Below, piece by piece: positions 35,211 to 44,163 of a stretch of 51,487 nucleotides of DNA. The position numbers were made by a program, and so were the translations under genes. Position 1 is the first letter of the stretch. Every line of letters begins with the position of its first letter. The stretch is taken from positions 1-51,487 of the forward strand of contig LJUP01000004.1 in assembly GCA_001303955.1 (NCBI GenBank). The letters run 5' to 3'. The notes below the pieces were generated by a model. It worked only from the letters and a program-made list of their open reading frames with translations. It was not told the origin of the DNA and did no database searches. The DNA comes from Bacteroides sp. SM23_62. GTDB lineage: Bacteria; Bacteroidota; Bacteroidia; Bacteroidales; SM23-62.

Positions 35211-37562
35211 CTAATACTTACGCTGATGTATCTCCTCGAGTGACATTCGTTTCAGATCCTCAACAAAAGCAACCAGGTGGGCCACCATGATCTGCCATAT
35301 TTTTTTCCCTTTCTCAGCACTCGCTTTTGTAGGGTCTCCCATAACTCCACTTTTTGAAATCTTTTTGGTATAAGCATACCATAAAATTCCCCGTTTCGAG
35401 GTAAAATTTAAATAACGACTGGAGAACTCAGGTATGGAAGATTGTCGTTGGTCCATTTTCACAAGATGGGGACGTGTCGCCAAGGCTGTACTTGTCTCCA
35501 CCTCACCAGCATGTACATCATTTGGGGTCTCTACCAGCTGATAGATATCTACATCGCTTGTTTCGCCCGAGTCCACACTGACAAAGATGTGTGCATCCCG
35601 GTTGATCATTTGTGCAGCAAAATTTAGTGATGGTGTGTTTCCCCCGTGCGCGTTAATAATTAACAGTTTTTTAATACCATTTCTTGCTGCGCTCATACCG
35701 ATCTCATAAACTAATTTTGAGAGTGTATAATTATTAATTCCTATAGTTCCGGTAAATTCATCATGATGATACGAGACGCCATAAGGAATTAACGGAAGAA
35801 CCAGCGGTTTGGGATCGCTGCAAGCCTGGGCCACCTGTTTTGCGAGATATTGAGCATCAAAGGCATCGGTATCTAAAGGCAAGTGGGGGCCATGTTGTTC
35901 TATAGAACCTACTGGTAATAAGGCTACATCTATCTCCTTCAGATATCTTTCTGCTTCGGGCCATGATAATTCTCCCCAAAGATAGATTTTTGGAAAAGCG
36001 CTGGCATACTGGCCATCAGATTCAGAAAAATCAAGATCCGGTTCTAAGGGATATGCTTTAAGCACAGCTGGTTCTCGTTTAAGATTAACTTTCTTCCATT
36101 TTTTACTGACGTGCTGTAATGCGCCCAGGCCGTATGATAAATAAATATCAAATAACATTTTTCTTAAATCAAGAGGCATATATTCAAAGGGTGAACGTTC
36201 CGGATCAAATCTTAGGTGCAAAATTTCAGGTCGCTCCTTATAATTCTTATCGGTGTTAATGATTCCTTTCTTCTTTAAGATATACATCAGCTGTTCTTGC
36301 CCTTCTGATTCCTGATGTATACCTTTTTCTTGCAACATTTCAAGACAATATTCAATCTGCCGTGAGGAATAGCCGCAGTGCTGTGGGTCTATATCAATAG
36401 CACTGAGCATACCAACGATCCTGCGACATTTCTCACATTTACCACAGGGATAGACACGCTCACCCTTTATGTGTGCCGCATGACATGATACTTGATGTTT
36501 TTGAAGATGCGGATATCTCTTGGTTAAAATTTTAAGAATCAGCATTTCCGAGAGTGATCGCACTATGGAAAATTGTGCTACTGACCAGCCCTTGGACATG
36601 AAATATCTTGTTAGCGTATTATCAAAATATCGGCTCTGATCGTATAAGCCGTCATAATGAGTAATCCCTTTATATGAGGTACGAATCGTTGTATCGTATT
36701 CATCTCCAATTATGAGTCTTCCAATCCCTCTTTTACGCAGTACGGGTAATGCGCCAAATATAAAAACTGCTACAGTCCATAACCGCACAGGGTATTCATC
36801 CGATCTGATATTTTGAAAATCTTGACGAATAAAAGGAAAATGGCGCAGCATCCAGGAAAAAACCCTATCTGCATTAGTCCATACACGACTGGTGTTAGCA
36901 ATATTTTTTTTAAAATAACGGTAAGCATTCATAGCTGTAAACCAATGCCGCCCCGATTCATTGATGAAAATCGGATGCACATCTTTTCCGATTTCATTGA
37001 GTAAACCATAAGATAGCAGGCTATCTTTTCCACCACTTGAAAGGACCGCATGACCTTCCTGACTGTGTTCCCAATAACGCCATGAGGATGGACTCGGGAT
37101 CTTTATTTTATTTTCAAAATTTACCGTGGCCTGCGAATATTTTTTTATACGCAATAAAGGAATATGAACTGATTTGGTAACAAGAAAAGGATTGTATTCG
37201 AGGAATTTTTTAACATAGATCTCTCGGGCCGTATTTTCCATCATATCGCGTATTAAGCGACGATCTTGATTATCGTATGCACCTTTGAAGACAATTTCTT
37301 GACAAAACAAACCATAATTTAATGCCACCTGAGCTCCAATTACTTCAGCAAGATTCTGAGAAGTAGGATCATTATCATCAAAGACGTCTTCTTCATACCT
37401 GTATATCAATTCTATAACATCTTTCTTTTTGCCCTGATAGACGACATAAGGTACTATTATTTTCTTTGCCTCAATTTTTATCGGCCCTACCTCAAGTCGC
37501 TCGATTACTTTTAAGCGGGAAAGAGTATCTTCCCTGTTGCTACCATTTTCTTTTTTACCCAT
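35211..37562 (-). CDS. fusion: PP-loop (MurL/QueC-like) domain + creatininase-family amidohydrolase
   Basis: A 783-residue two-domain protein. Residues 1-480 contain the ATP-pyrophosphatase signature SGGKDS (176-181) and a zinc-type Cys set C360, C373, C376, C379 (CGKC-EKC), as in QueC. From memory the same pattern and a similar helical front half occur in MurL, the ATP-dependent epimerase of the terminal Glu in UDP-MurNAc-L-Ala-L-Glu. Residues 530-775 are a creatininase-family hydrolase with metal ligands E555, H557, D566, H639 and E687 (motifs GSIEQHGPHLPLDTD, NAHGGN, HAGEVETS). This family cleaves C-N bonds in small amides and peptides (creatinine amidohydrolase, MftE). The fusion implies successive steps on one substrate. 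It starts 6 bp after the DUF1611 gene. Confidence 0.85.
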   Translation of the reverse strand: MGKKENGSNREDTLSRLKVIERLEVGPIKIEAKKIIVPYVVYQGKKKDVIELIYRYEEDVFDDNDPTSQNLAEVIGAQVALNYGLFCQEIVFKGAYDNQDRRLIRDMMENTAREIYVKKFLEYNPFLVTKSVHIPLLRIKKYSQATVNFENKIKIPSPSSWRYWEHSQEGHAVLSSGGKDSLLSYGLLNEIGKDVHPIFINESGRHWFTAMNAYRYFKKNIANTSRVWTNADRVFSWMLRHFPFIRQDFQNIRSDEYPVRLWTVAVFIFGALPVLRKRGIGRLIIGDEYDTTIRTSYKGITHYDGLYDQSRYFDNTLTRYFMSKGWSVAQFSIVRSLSEMLILKILTKRYPHLQKHQVSCHAAHIKGERVYPCGKCEKCRRIVGMLSAIDIDPQHCGYSSRQIEYCLEMLQEKGIHQESEGQEQLMYILKKKGIINTDKNYKERPEILHLRFDPERSPFEYMPLDLRKMLFDIYLSYGLGALQHVSKKWKKVNLKREPAVLKAYPLEPDLDFSESDGQYASAFPKIYLWGELSWPEAERYLKEIDVALLPVGSIEQHGPHLPLDTDAFDAQYLAKQVAQACSDPKPLVLPLIPYGVSYHHDEFTGTIGINNYTLSKLVYEIGMSAARNGIKKLLIINAHGGNTPSLNFAAQMINRDAHIFVSVDSGETSDVDIYQLVETPNDVHAGEVETSTALATRPHLVKMDQRQSSIPEFSSRYLNFTSKRGILWYAYTKKISKSGVMGDPTKASAEKGKKIWQIMVAHLVAFVEDLKRMSLEEIHQRKY

Positions 37563-37568
37563 TACATT

Positions 37569-38663
37569 CTATCCTAAAGATATATTTTTATTTTTTACAT
37601 ATGTTGTGACCAAGCGGGCTAAATCGGATGCTCCGTTGGAGAGAACATCATACGTTGGTATACCGATCAGGTTGCTGATCGCAGATATAAAAACTTTAAT
37701 TTCTTTGCGATTCAGGTTTTCATGATTCAGAGTAATTGCGATAACTTTTTTCCCTGAAACCACCTCGATAGCATGCACCTGGTGAGGTAAAGGTTGAATG
37801 GGATAGCCAGGAAATCCGTCATAATCCTTCCTTGACGGAGCATGTTGCAGTATGACCATATCAGGGCGCCCTGCGGCCAGAATTTCATATCCCCCCGGAT
37901 ATGCCGGATTAAGTAAACTGCCCTGGCCTTCGATAACCAGTACATCTGATTTTGTTTCCTGCCATGCCTGCCATATTACATGTTCTATCTCCCCTGTCAA
38001 GAAGTCATTGATTAAGGAGTCTAACATGATACTGTAATGTGCACCTTGCATCCAGGCAGTTTGACCTGTTCCAATCAGCTCCGCCCGTAATCCGCTTTCC
38101 TGCAAGGACTGAACTAATAACCATGCGGTCGTGCGCTTACCAACAGCTGAGTCAGTCCCAAGAACAGCCACCTTTAGGGCCTTAACCTCTTCAATTTTAC
38201 CACTAAAAAAGTGTAAACTATTGCGTGGCGGTGGTTTGCGGACATCACGAATTTGAATTTTGTATTTCTGTGCCAGGCCTAAAATTTCATCGTCTTCAGA
38301 TAGAAAATCATGTAATCCACTGTCTACATTCAATCCCAATTGTATGGCCTTTTTAACGGTTTCGCGGGCAACCATATTCAACTTGCCTCCATCTGGTGCC
38401 AGGCCAATCACAAAATGTGTAGGTTTGTGATTATTACTTTTTGCCCAATGCATAGCAGCATTTAAATCCTGAACAATTGGAATTCCTTTGACCTGGCCGT
38501 CTAATACTTCACCGGCATCTTCACCGCTGTAACATGAATCAATTACCGCCAATACCCGGTATCTTTTTGTAAAGCGAACCAATCCATGAGCTGTTTTTCC
38601 ATTTGGTGTATTAAATGCCCCTTCACAATATACAATGGCCTGATGCAGCAAAGTCGAACTCAT
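37569..38663 (-). CDS. DUF1611 protein, DgcN-like
   Basis: A 364-residue protein. Residues 1-150 form a Rossmann-like domain (VIDSCYSGEDAGEVLDG near 40-56, then THFVIGLAPDGG near 82-93). Residues 160-350 form a P-loop domain with GTDSAVGKRTT (169-179), an IEGQGSLLNP segment near 244-253 and an ILQHAPSRKDYDG stretch. DUF1611 proteins were long listed as NAD-dependent epimerases. One member, DgcN, is a D-glutamate N-acetyltransferase that works with the racemase DgcA. The partner pattern is kept here because an enolase-superfamily epimerase ends the operon. Activity is inferred. The start ATG overlaps the stop of the PLP-enzyme gene (ATGA), with GGGGAG just before. Confidence 0.82.
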   Translation of the reverse strand: MSSTLLHQAIVYCEGAFNTPNGKTAHGLVRFTKRYRVLAVIDSCYSGEDAGEVLDGQVKGIPIVQDLNAAMHWAKSNNHKPTHFVIGLAPDGGKLNMVARETVKKAIQLGLNVDSGLHDFLSEDDEILGLAQKYKIQIRDVRKPPPRNSLHFFSGKIEEVKALKVAVLGTDSAVGKRTTAWLLVQSLQESGLRAELIGTGQTAWMQGAHYSIMLDSLINDFLTGEIEHVIWQAWQETKSDVLVIEGQGSLLNPAYPGGYEILAAGRPDMVILQHAPSRKDYDGFPGYPIQPLPHQVHAIEVVSGKKVIAITLNHENLNRKEIKVFISAISNLIGIPTYDVLSNGASDLARLVTTYVKNKNISLG

Positions 38664-39754
38664 GCCTTTCTCCCCGTTAAAATAGCCACATAGCGATCAT
38701 TTGAAAAACTCTGTCTTTTATGTTGCTCAATTAAGGCAATTAATCCGGCAGTCGAGGCAGGTAAAACATGCAACCCTTCTTGTTCACGTATTAGTTTGGA
38801 AAATGCCATCATGCTCTTATCGCTGGCATTTGTAGCCCAACCCCTGGTTTGCCTGATTGCCATTAACGCATGATTTCCATCGATTGAATGCCAATTTATT
38901 AAAGGTTCATTAATTACTGTTTCGCGGATTTTTTCCGGTTCAAGATCTATACAAATATCATATCCTTTTATGTATGCTGTGACGATCGGATTTTTCATAT
39001 AGGACGAACCGGCAACGATACGAGGAATGCGCGAAGTTTTCCCGCGACGATATAAACTCAGGAATCCCTTATAAATGCCCGCTAAAGTGGTACCATTCGA
39101 CACGGGTACGGCGACTACGGCGGGAGCATCTCGTAATTCATCATAAATTTCATAGGCTATTTCACCATAGGCAGTGAGCTGAATTGCCGTATTAGCACCT
39201 CCGGGATTAGCATCATATATTTCATTTTTTTCAGCATATTCCCTCGATTTAATAACGGCGTTTTCATAAGCACCGTCTGTTCTGATAATTTCCGCCGAGA
39301 ACTGCATCATCTCATTGACCCGTCTGGTCATGAACGCCTGGGGGATAAAGATATAACATTTAAGACCAACTAGTGACGCAGCCAGGGCCATAGCTACACC
39401 ATAATTACCACATGTTGCCATGGTTATGGCGTCAAATCCACGTCTCAGCGCATCTTTTGCCTGAGCAAAGGCGATACGATCTTTTTGTGTGCCGGAAGGA
39501 TTACCCCCTTCAAATTTAAGAAACAACTGGCGAAAACCAACCTGGCGTTCAATATTTCTTGCCCGCCCTAAATTAGAATCTCCAATCTCTGAATCGATAA
39601 CATCCTCAAGAGCTTCCAACCGTTCTTCAAGTGCTTTGCGTGGATCACAGGCAATTTTTTTCTGAGTCTCTATATCGACAGTTAATTGATCGTATTCACC
39701 TTCGGCATTATCTAAGATATTAAAAATACTTAAGTTATTATCATTTCCAGACAA
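38660..39754 (-). CDS. PLP-dependent enzyme, threonine synthase-like (fold type II)
   Basis: A 364-residue enzyme. The PLP lysine is K91 in GGNPSGTQKDR. The phosphate/substrate loop is TCGNYGVAMA near 118-127 and the second glycine loop is PVSNGTTLAG near 226-235. This resembles threonine synthase, cysteate synthase and related beta-replacement or elimination enzymes. The typical threonine synthase N-terminal domain is absent and the first 60 residues are divergent, so housekeeping threonine synthesis is unlikely. It is the first gene of the four-gene operon, with a strong AAAGGAG ribosome-binding site, and is coupled to the DUF1611 gene by a 4-base overlap. Its product or substrate is unknown. 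Confidence 0.85.
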   Translation of the reverse strand: MSGNDNNLSIFNILDNAEGEYDQLTVDIETQKKIACDPRKALEERLEALEDVIDSEIGDSNLGRARNIERQVGFRQLFLKFEGGNPSGTQKDRIAFAQAKDALRRGFDAITMATCGNYGVAMALAASLVGLKCYIFIPQAFMTRRVNEMMQFSAEIIRTDGAYENAVIKSREYAEKNEIYDANPGGANTAIQLTAYGEIAYEIYDELRDAPAVVAVPVSNGTTLAGIYKGFLSLYRRGKTSRIPRIVAGSSYMKNPIVTAYIKGYDICIDLEPEKIRETVINEPLINWHSIDGNHALMAIRQTRGWATNASDKSMMAFSKLIREQEGLHVLPASTAGLIALIEQHKRQSFSNDRYVAILTGRKA

Positions 39755-39866
39755 TGTCTGCTCCTTTATTTATTAAAGAAATTTTTCTATCTCTATAAAT
39801 ATATTATCGATAAGCTATAACGTATCACTTTCCTAAACAAGGTTAAATAAGAAAAAGGTATACTTA

Positions 39867-40868
39867 TCAAATCTTCATTTCAGTGTGATCTTTCAGTGGT
39901 GATTTCAGTTTTGCCGTATCTCTCTTTCCAGCATAGATAGATGCAATAATTCCTACTAAAAGAATGCCAGTAATAATGGTTAGAGAAATAAATGTTGGGA
40001 TGGGATAATGGTGGGATAAGATCATTTTTATGCCAACATAAACTAGGATGTATACCAAACTCATTTTAAGATAACGGAATTTTTCAATAATAGCAGCAAG
40101 GGCAAAATAAAGCGAACGCAGTCCTAAAATAGCAAAAATATTTGAGGTGAATACAATAAATGGATCGGTTGTAACAGCGAAAATAGCCGGTATGGAATCG
40201 ATGGCGAACATCACATCGCTACTCTCCACTACAAGTAACACCAAAAACAGAGGAGTAATTGTCAATTTTCCTTTAATATAGACAAAAAAATGCTCTCTCT
40301 CATACTGATTACTTATAGGAAATATTTTTTGGGCAAGTTTCACAAGGGCATTTTTTTCCGGCCTTATATTGTCATGACGAGAAATCAACAACTTAATCGC
40401 AGTAATGATTAAAAAAATACCAAAAATATACACCATCCAGCTAAAGCGTTCAATTAAAGCCACACCCAGAGTAATCATCATACCGCGAAGAATGATAGCG
40501 CCCAAAATGCCCCAGAATAGTACACGGTGTTGATATATAGCGGGAACATTAAAATAGGAAAAGATAAGTGCAATAACGAAAATGTTATCGAGACTCAAAG
40601 ATTTCTCTAGGATGTAGCCGGTAAAAAATTTAAGTGCTGCATCTGTTCCATTCAGTTCATTTCCTATCTCTTTTCCGATACTAAACCAATGATGCTCATA
40701 CATGTAATAAATAAGCCAATTAAAAAGAAGGGATAGAAGAATCCAAAAGGTAGTCCATAAAAACGCTTCTTTCGTTTTAATAATATGCGCTTTTCTATGT
40801 AGTAAACCTAGATCTAGCGCTAGTAAGATCAGAATGAGCAGGATAAAACCCAACCACAACCAAATCAT
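39867..40868 (-). CDS. TerC-family membrane protein
   Basis: A 333-residue protein with seven to nine TM helices. It has the acidic motifs of TerC/Alx proteins: LALDLGLLH near 17-25, SLDNIFVIALIF near 92-103, and ESSDVMFAIDSIPAIFA near 212-228, where the buried Asp residues probably bind metal. Members act in manganese export, alkaline response or metalation of exported proteins. Tellurite resistance is not implied by the sequence alone. No other tellurite gene is present. It lies upstream of the PLP gene in the same direction (112-bp gap), probably as a separate unit. Confidence 0.9.
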   Translation of the reverse strand: MIWLWLGFILLILILLALDLGLLHRKAHIIKTKEAFLWTTFWILLSLLFNWLIYYMYEHHWFSIGKEIGNELNGTDAALKFFTGYILEKSLSLDNIFVIALIFSYFNVPAIYQHRVLFWGILGAIILRGMMITLGVALIERFSWMVYIFGIFLIITAIKLLISRHDNIRPEKNALVKLAQKIFPISNQYEREHFFVYIKGKLTITPLFLVLLVVESSDVMFAIDSIPAIFAVTTDPFIVFTSNIFAILGLRSLYFALAAIIEKFRYLKMSLVYILVYVGIKMILSHHYPIPTFISLTIITGILLVGIIASIYAGKRDTAKLKSPLKDHTEMKI

Positions 40869-40929
40869 TTACTTTAATTTCCGTTTGAAATATATCATTT
40901 TCACTGTCTAGTTAATAAATTGGAAGATA

Positions 40930-43473
40930 TTACAAAGCACTAATATCGGTGCCCTTTCCCTTGGCAAGTTTAATTGGCACCCTGATAATTTTCCATATTT
41001 CATTAACATATTCTATGATCGTCCGATCGCTCGAAAATCTGCCCATGTTTGCCGTGTTAATTATTGATCGTCTGTTCCATTCATCCTTTTTCTTAAACAT
41101 TAAATTAACGTTTTCCTGAGCTTCTAAATAATCGTCAAAGTCTGCCAATATCATATAATAGTCACCATTAAGGAGCGTGTCCGTTATCGGCTTGAATAAA
41201 TCTTTGTCACGATCTGAGAAATATCCTTCAGCTATCATGTCAACGGTCATTTTGAGTTCAGGATTGGAGTCATACACTATTTTGGGCTGATATCCCTGTT
41301 CTCTTTTATCTTTGACCTCTTGCGCAGTTAGACCAAAGATAAAAATATTATCCGCACCTACAGCATCTTTGATTTCAATATTCGCACCATCGAGTGTACC
41401 AATGGTCAAAGCACCATTTAAAGCAAATTTCATATTTCCTGTACCAGATGCCTCCATTCCAGCGGTAGATATCTGTTGAGAAAGATCTGCGGCCGGGATG
41501 ATAATCTGTGCCAGTGAAACGGAATAATCAGGAATAAAAATAACTTTGAGGTATGGGGCAACATCCTCATCTTTATTAATCTTTTTGGCCACCGTATTGA
41601 TCAGTTTTATAATTAACTTGGCCATTAAATATGCAGGGGCTGCTTTACCTGCAAATATAACAGTTCTGGGTAGTGGATTTTTTATACTCCCCGACTTTAT
41701 ACGATTATATATGGTAATAACATGAAGTATATTCAGTAACTGGCGTTTATATTCATGAATTCGTTTAATTTGGCAGTCAAAAACGGAGTCTGGATTAATT
41801 TCAATCTGGAACTTATCTTGTATATATTGGGTTAAATCCTTTTTATTGGCATACTTAACCCGTCCCCATTTTGTAAGAAAATCAGGATTGGAAGAATGTT
41901 TTTCTAATTCTTTTAATGCATAAAGATCGAGAATCCATTTGTCACCAATGGTTTCCGATAGCAGCTTCGCCAGTCGTGGATTACTCTGTTTTAGCCAGCG
42001 GCGTTGGGTAATGCCATTTGTTTTACAATTAAATTTCTCTGGCCAGTACTGGGCATAATCTCTAAAAACGTGTTCTTTTATAATTTCGGTATGCAATTGA
42101 GCCACACCGTTAATAGAATGGCTACCTATGATCGCAAGGTTAGCCATTCTAATTTTCTTCTCCTGACCTTCCTCAATAATCGACATACGTGCCAGACGAT
42201 CCGGATCATCGGGAAAATTGATCCTTATCTGATTTAAAAAACGGTGGTTAATCTCATAGATAATCTGGAGATGTCTTGGAAGTACTTTCTCAATTAGGCT
42301 TAAACGCCAACTCTCCAAAGCTTCTTGTAAGATGGTGTGATTGGTATATCCAAATGATTTTACAGTGATATCCCAGGCGCGTTCCCACGGTAATCCTTCT
42401 TTATCCAATAAAATATGCATTAATTCTGGTATGCAGAGAACAGGATGGGTATCATTCAATTGTATAGCTACCTTTTCTGGAAATATTTTAAAATTGGTAT
42501 AGCTTTTCTTAAAACGGCGAACGATATCCTGTAAAGTAGCCGATGATAAGAAGTATTCCTGTTTCAGGCGTAATTCACGGCCCTGAAGAAAATCATCTCT
42601 GGGATATAGTACTTTAGATATGACCTCTGATTCTACTTTATCCTGAACGGCCTTATCATAATCACCGTAGTTGAAATAATCAAGATGGAACTCTTCACTG
42701 GCTTTTGCTGACCATAGTCTAAGATTATTAACGGTATTGTTTTTATATCCCGGTATCGGAACATCAAAGGCCATGGCAATAACGTCGTCGGTATTAATCC
42801 ATTCAAATTTAATATTATCTTTCTCATCATAATACTGCTTGACAGATCCGTAAAATTTAACGGGATAACAGTATTCCGGTCGCTCAATTTCCCAGGGATT
42901 GCCGAAACGAAGCCAGTTGTCCGGAGCTTCGATCTGATAGCCATCCTGAATTTTTTGGGAAAAAATACCATATTCATAGCGAATGCCGTAGCCATAAGCA
43001 GGCAATTCCAGAGTAGCCATAGAATCAAGAAAACAGGCTGCCAGGCGCCCCAGTCCTCCATTCCCAAGGCCAAAATCACATTCCAGCTCTTCCAATTCCT
43101 CCAGGTCCAGCCCCAGCTCCCAGAGAGCATCATAAACAGCATGGTCAAGATCAAGGCTGGTGATTGCATTACCTAACATGCGCCCCATCATAAATTCCAT
43201 TGAAATATAGTAAACACGTTTAACATCTTTATTATAGTATGTTTGCTGTGTTTCTATCCAGCGTTCGAACAAACGGTCACGGATCGTATACACGATACTT
43301 TTTAAAAAGTCCAGTTGTGTTGCAGAGTATCTATCTTTTGCCAGAGAAAATTCTAAATGATTAACAAACGCTTCCTGCAAAGATTCTTTATCTCTTGCTA
43401 ACAGCGGATTGGTTGATGGAGAAAGCTTACCAAGCAGGTTGTGTGGATTCTTTTTCTTTGTCATTATTTTCAA
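40930..43473 (-). CDS. glgP: glycogen/alpha-glucan phosphorylase
   Basis: An 847-residue enzyme colinear with GlgP/MalP. It has EFMMGRMLGNAI near 93-104, the GLGNGGLGRLAACFLDS block near 130-146, and the PLP-lysine block EASGTGNMKFALNG, with the lysine near residue 682. It removes glucose-1-phosphate from the non-reducing ends of storage glucan using phosphate. The length is slightly above the usual 800-815 because of an N-terminal extension of about 30 residues. No glycogen synthase or debranching gene is adjacent. The start ATG at 43473 has a weak ribosome-binding site and an ATG three codons later is an alternative. It follows the superoxide dismutase gene by about 35 bp. Confidence 0.96.
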   Translation of the reverse strand: MKIMTKKKNPHNLLGKLSPSTNPLLARDKESLQEAFVNHLEFSLAKDRYSATQLDFLKSIVYTIRDRLFERWIETQQTYYNKDVKRVYYISMEFMMGRMLGNAITSLDLDHAVYDALWELGLDLEELEELECDFGLGNGGLGRLAACFLDSMATLELPAYGYGIRYEYGIFSQKIQDGYQIEAPDNWLRFGNPWEIERPEYCYPVKFYGSVKQYYDEKDNIKFEWINTDDVIAMAFDVPIPGYKNNTVNNLRLWSAKASEEFHLDYFNYGDYDKAVQDKVESEVISKVLYPRDDFLQGRELRLKQEYFLSSATLQDIVRRFKKSYTNFKIFPEKVAIQLNDTHPVLCIPELMHILLDKEGLPWERAWDITVKSFGYTNHTILQEALESWRLSLIEKVLPRHLQIIYEINHRFLNQIRINFPDDPDRLARMSIIEEGQEKKIRMANLAIIGSHSINGVAQLHTEIIKEHVFRDYAQYWPEKFNCKTNGITQRRWLKQSNPRLAKLLSETIGDKWILDLYALKELEKHSSNPDFLTKWGRVKYANKKDLTQYIQDKFQIEINPDSVFDCQIKRIHEYKRQLLNILHVITIYNRIKSGSIKNPLPRTVIFAGKAAPAYLMAKLIIKLINTVAKKINKDEDVAPYLKVIFIPDYSVSLAQIIIPAADLSQQISTAGMEASGTGNMKFALNGALTIGTLDGANIEIKDAVGADNIFIFGLTAQEVKDKREQGYQPKIVYDSNPELKMTVDMIAEGYFSDRDKDLFKPITDTLLNGDYYMILADFDDYLEAQENVNLMFKKKDEWNRRSIINTANMGRFSSDRTIIEYVNEIWKIIRVPIKLAKGKGTDISAL

Positions 43474-43508
43474 TTACCCGTTATAATTTTATGATTCAAC
43501 CGGACCAG

Positions 43509-44102
43509 TTATACTAATTGCGAATTAACAAAATCCCAATTGATCAGTTTTTCAATATAAATGTCAAGATAGTCCGCTCTGCGATTTTGATAATCCAGAT
43601 AATATGCATGTTCCCATACATCAACAGTTAGAAGTGCTTTTTTACTATGGGCAAGGGGTGTATCTGCATTGGCAGTCTTAATTATTTTTAATTTATCCTG
43701 ATCCAGAATCAACCAGGCCCAACCACTACCAAATTGCGTAACACCTGCTTGTTTAAACTCTGATGCAAATTTTTCAAAACTTCCAAAAGCCTGCTCAATT
43801 TTGACCCTTATTGGTCCAGATGGAATTGCACCACCACCAGGTTTTATACATTGCCAATAAAAGGAATGATTCCAGCATTGTGCAGCATTATTAAATACAG
43901 GAACACTCTGGGTATCCTGTGCCGAGCTTTTTATGATTTCTTCAAGATCCATTTTTTCATATTTGCTGCCGTTTATTAAATTGTTAACGTTTACAACATA
44001 AGTGTTATGATGTTTCCCATGATGAAATTCTAATGTCTTTGAACTGATATAAGGCTCCAGTGCATCCTTTGGATATGGTAAGTCTTGTAAGTTTACAGCC
44101 AT
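43509..44102 (-). CDS. sodB: superoxide dismutase, Fe type
   Basis: A 197-residue Fe/Mn-family enzyme with metal ligands H27, H79, D161 and H165 (EFHHGKHHNTYV, CWNHSFYW and DVWEHAYYLDYQN). The AAQCWNHSFYW context, with Gln75, and the ADTPL segment at 146-150 favour iron over manganese. It converts superoxide to oxygen and hydrogen peroxide in the cytoplasm. Two residues of the longest frame (from a TTG at 44108) are discarded, because AAAGGAG sits seven bases before the ATG at 44102. It is between the diguanylate cyclase and glycogen phosphorylase genes. The presence of the gene implies at least occasional oxygen exposure. Confidence 0.95.
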   Translation of the reverse strand: MAVNLQDLPYPKDALEPYISSKTLEFHHGKHHNTYVVNVNNLINGSKYEKMDLEEIIKSSAQDTQSVPVFNNAAQCWNHSFYWQCIKPGGGAIPSGPIRVKIEQAFGSFEKFASEFKQAGVTQFGSGWAWLILDQDKLKIIKTANADTPLAHSKKALLTVDVWEHAYYLDYQNRRADYLDIYIEKLINWDFVNSQLV

Positions 44103-44163
44103 GGTCAAACTCCTTTATATGCCATATTGTTATTATTTCACTACAATTAAATGAATTGCATAG

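Noticed and set aside
35211-37562. Queuosine biosynthesis (QueC) as the role of the PP-loop domain
   Set aside because: The Cys set is QueC-like, but the protein is fused to a creatininase domain and no queD, queE or queF gene is near; kept only as a fold resemblance.
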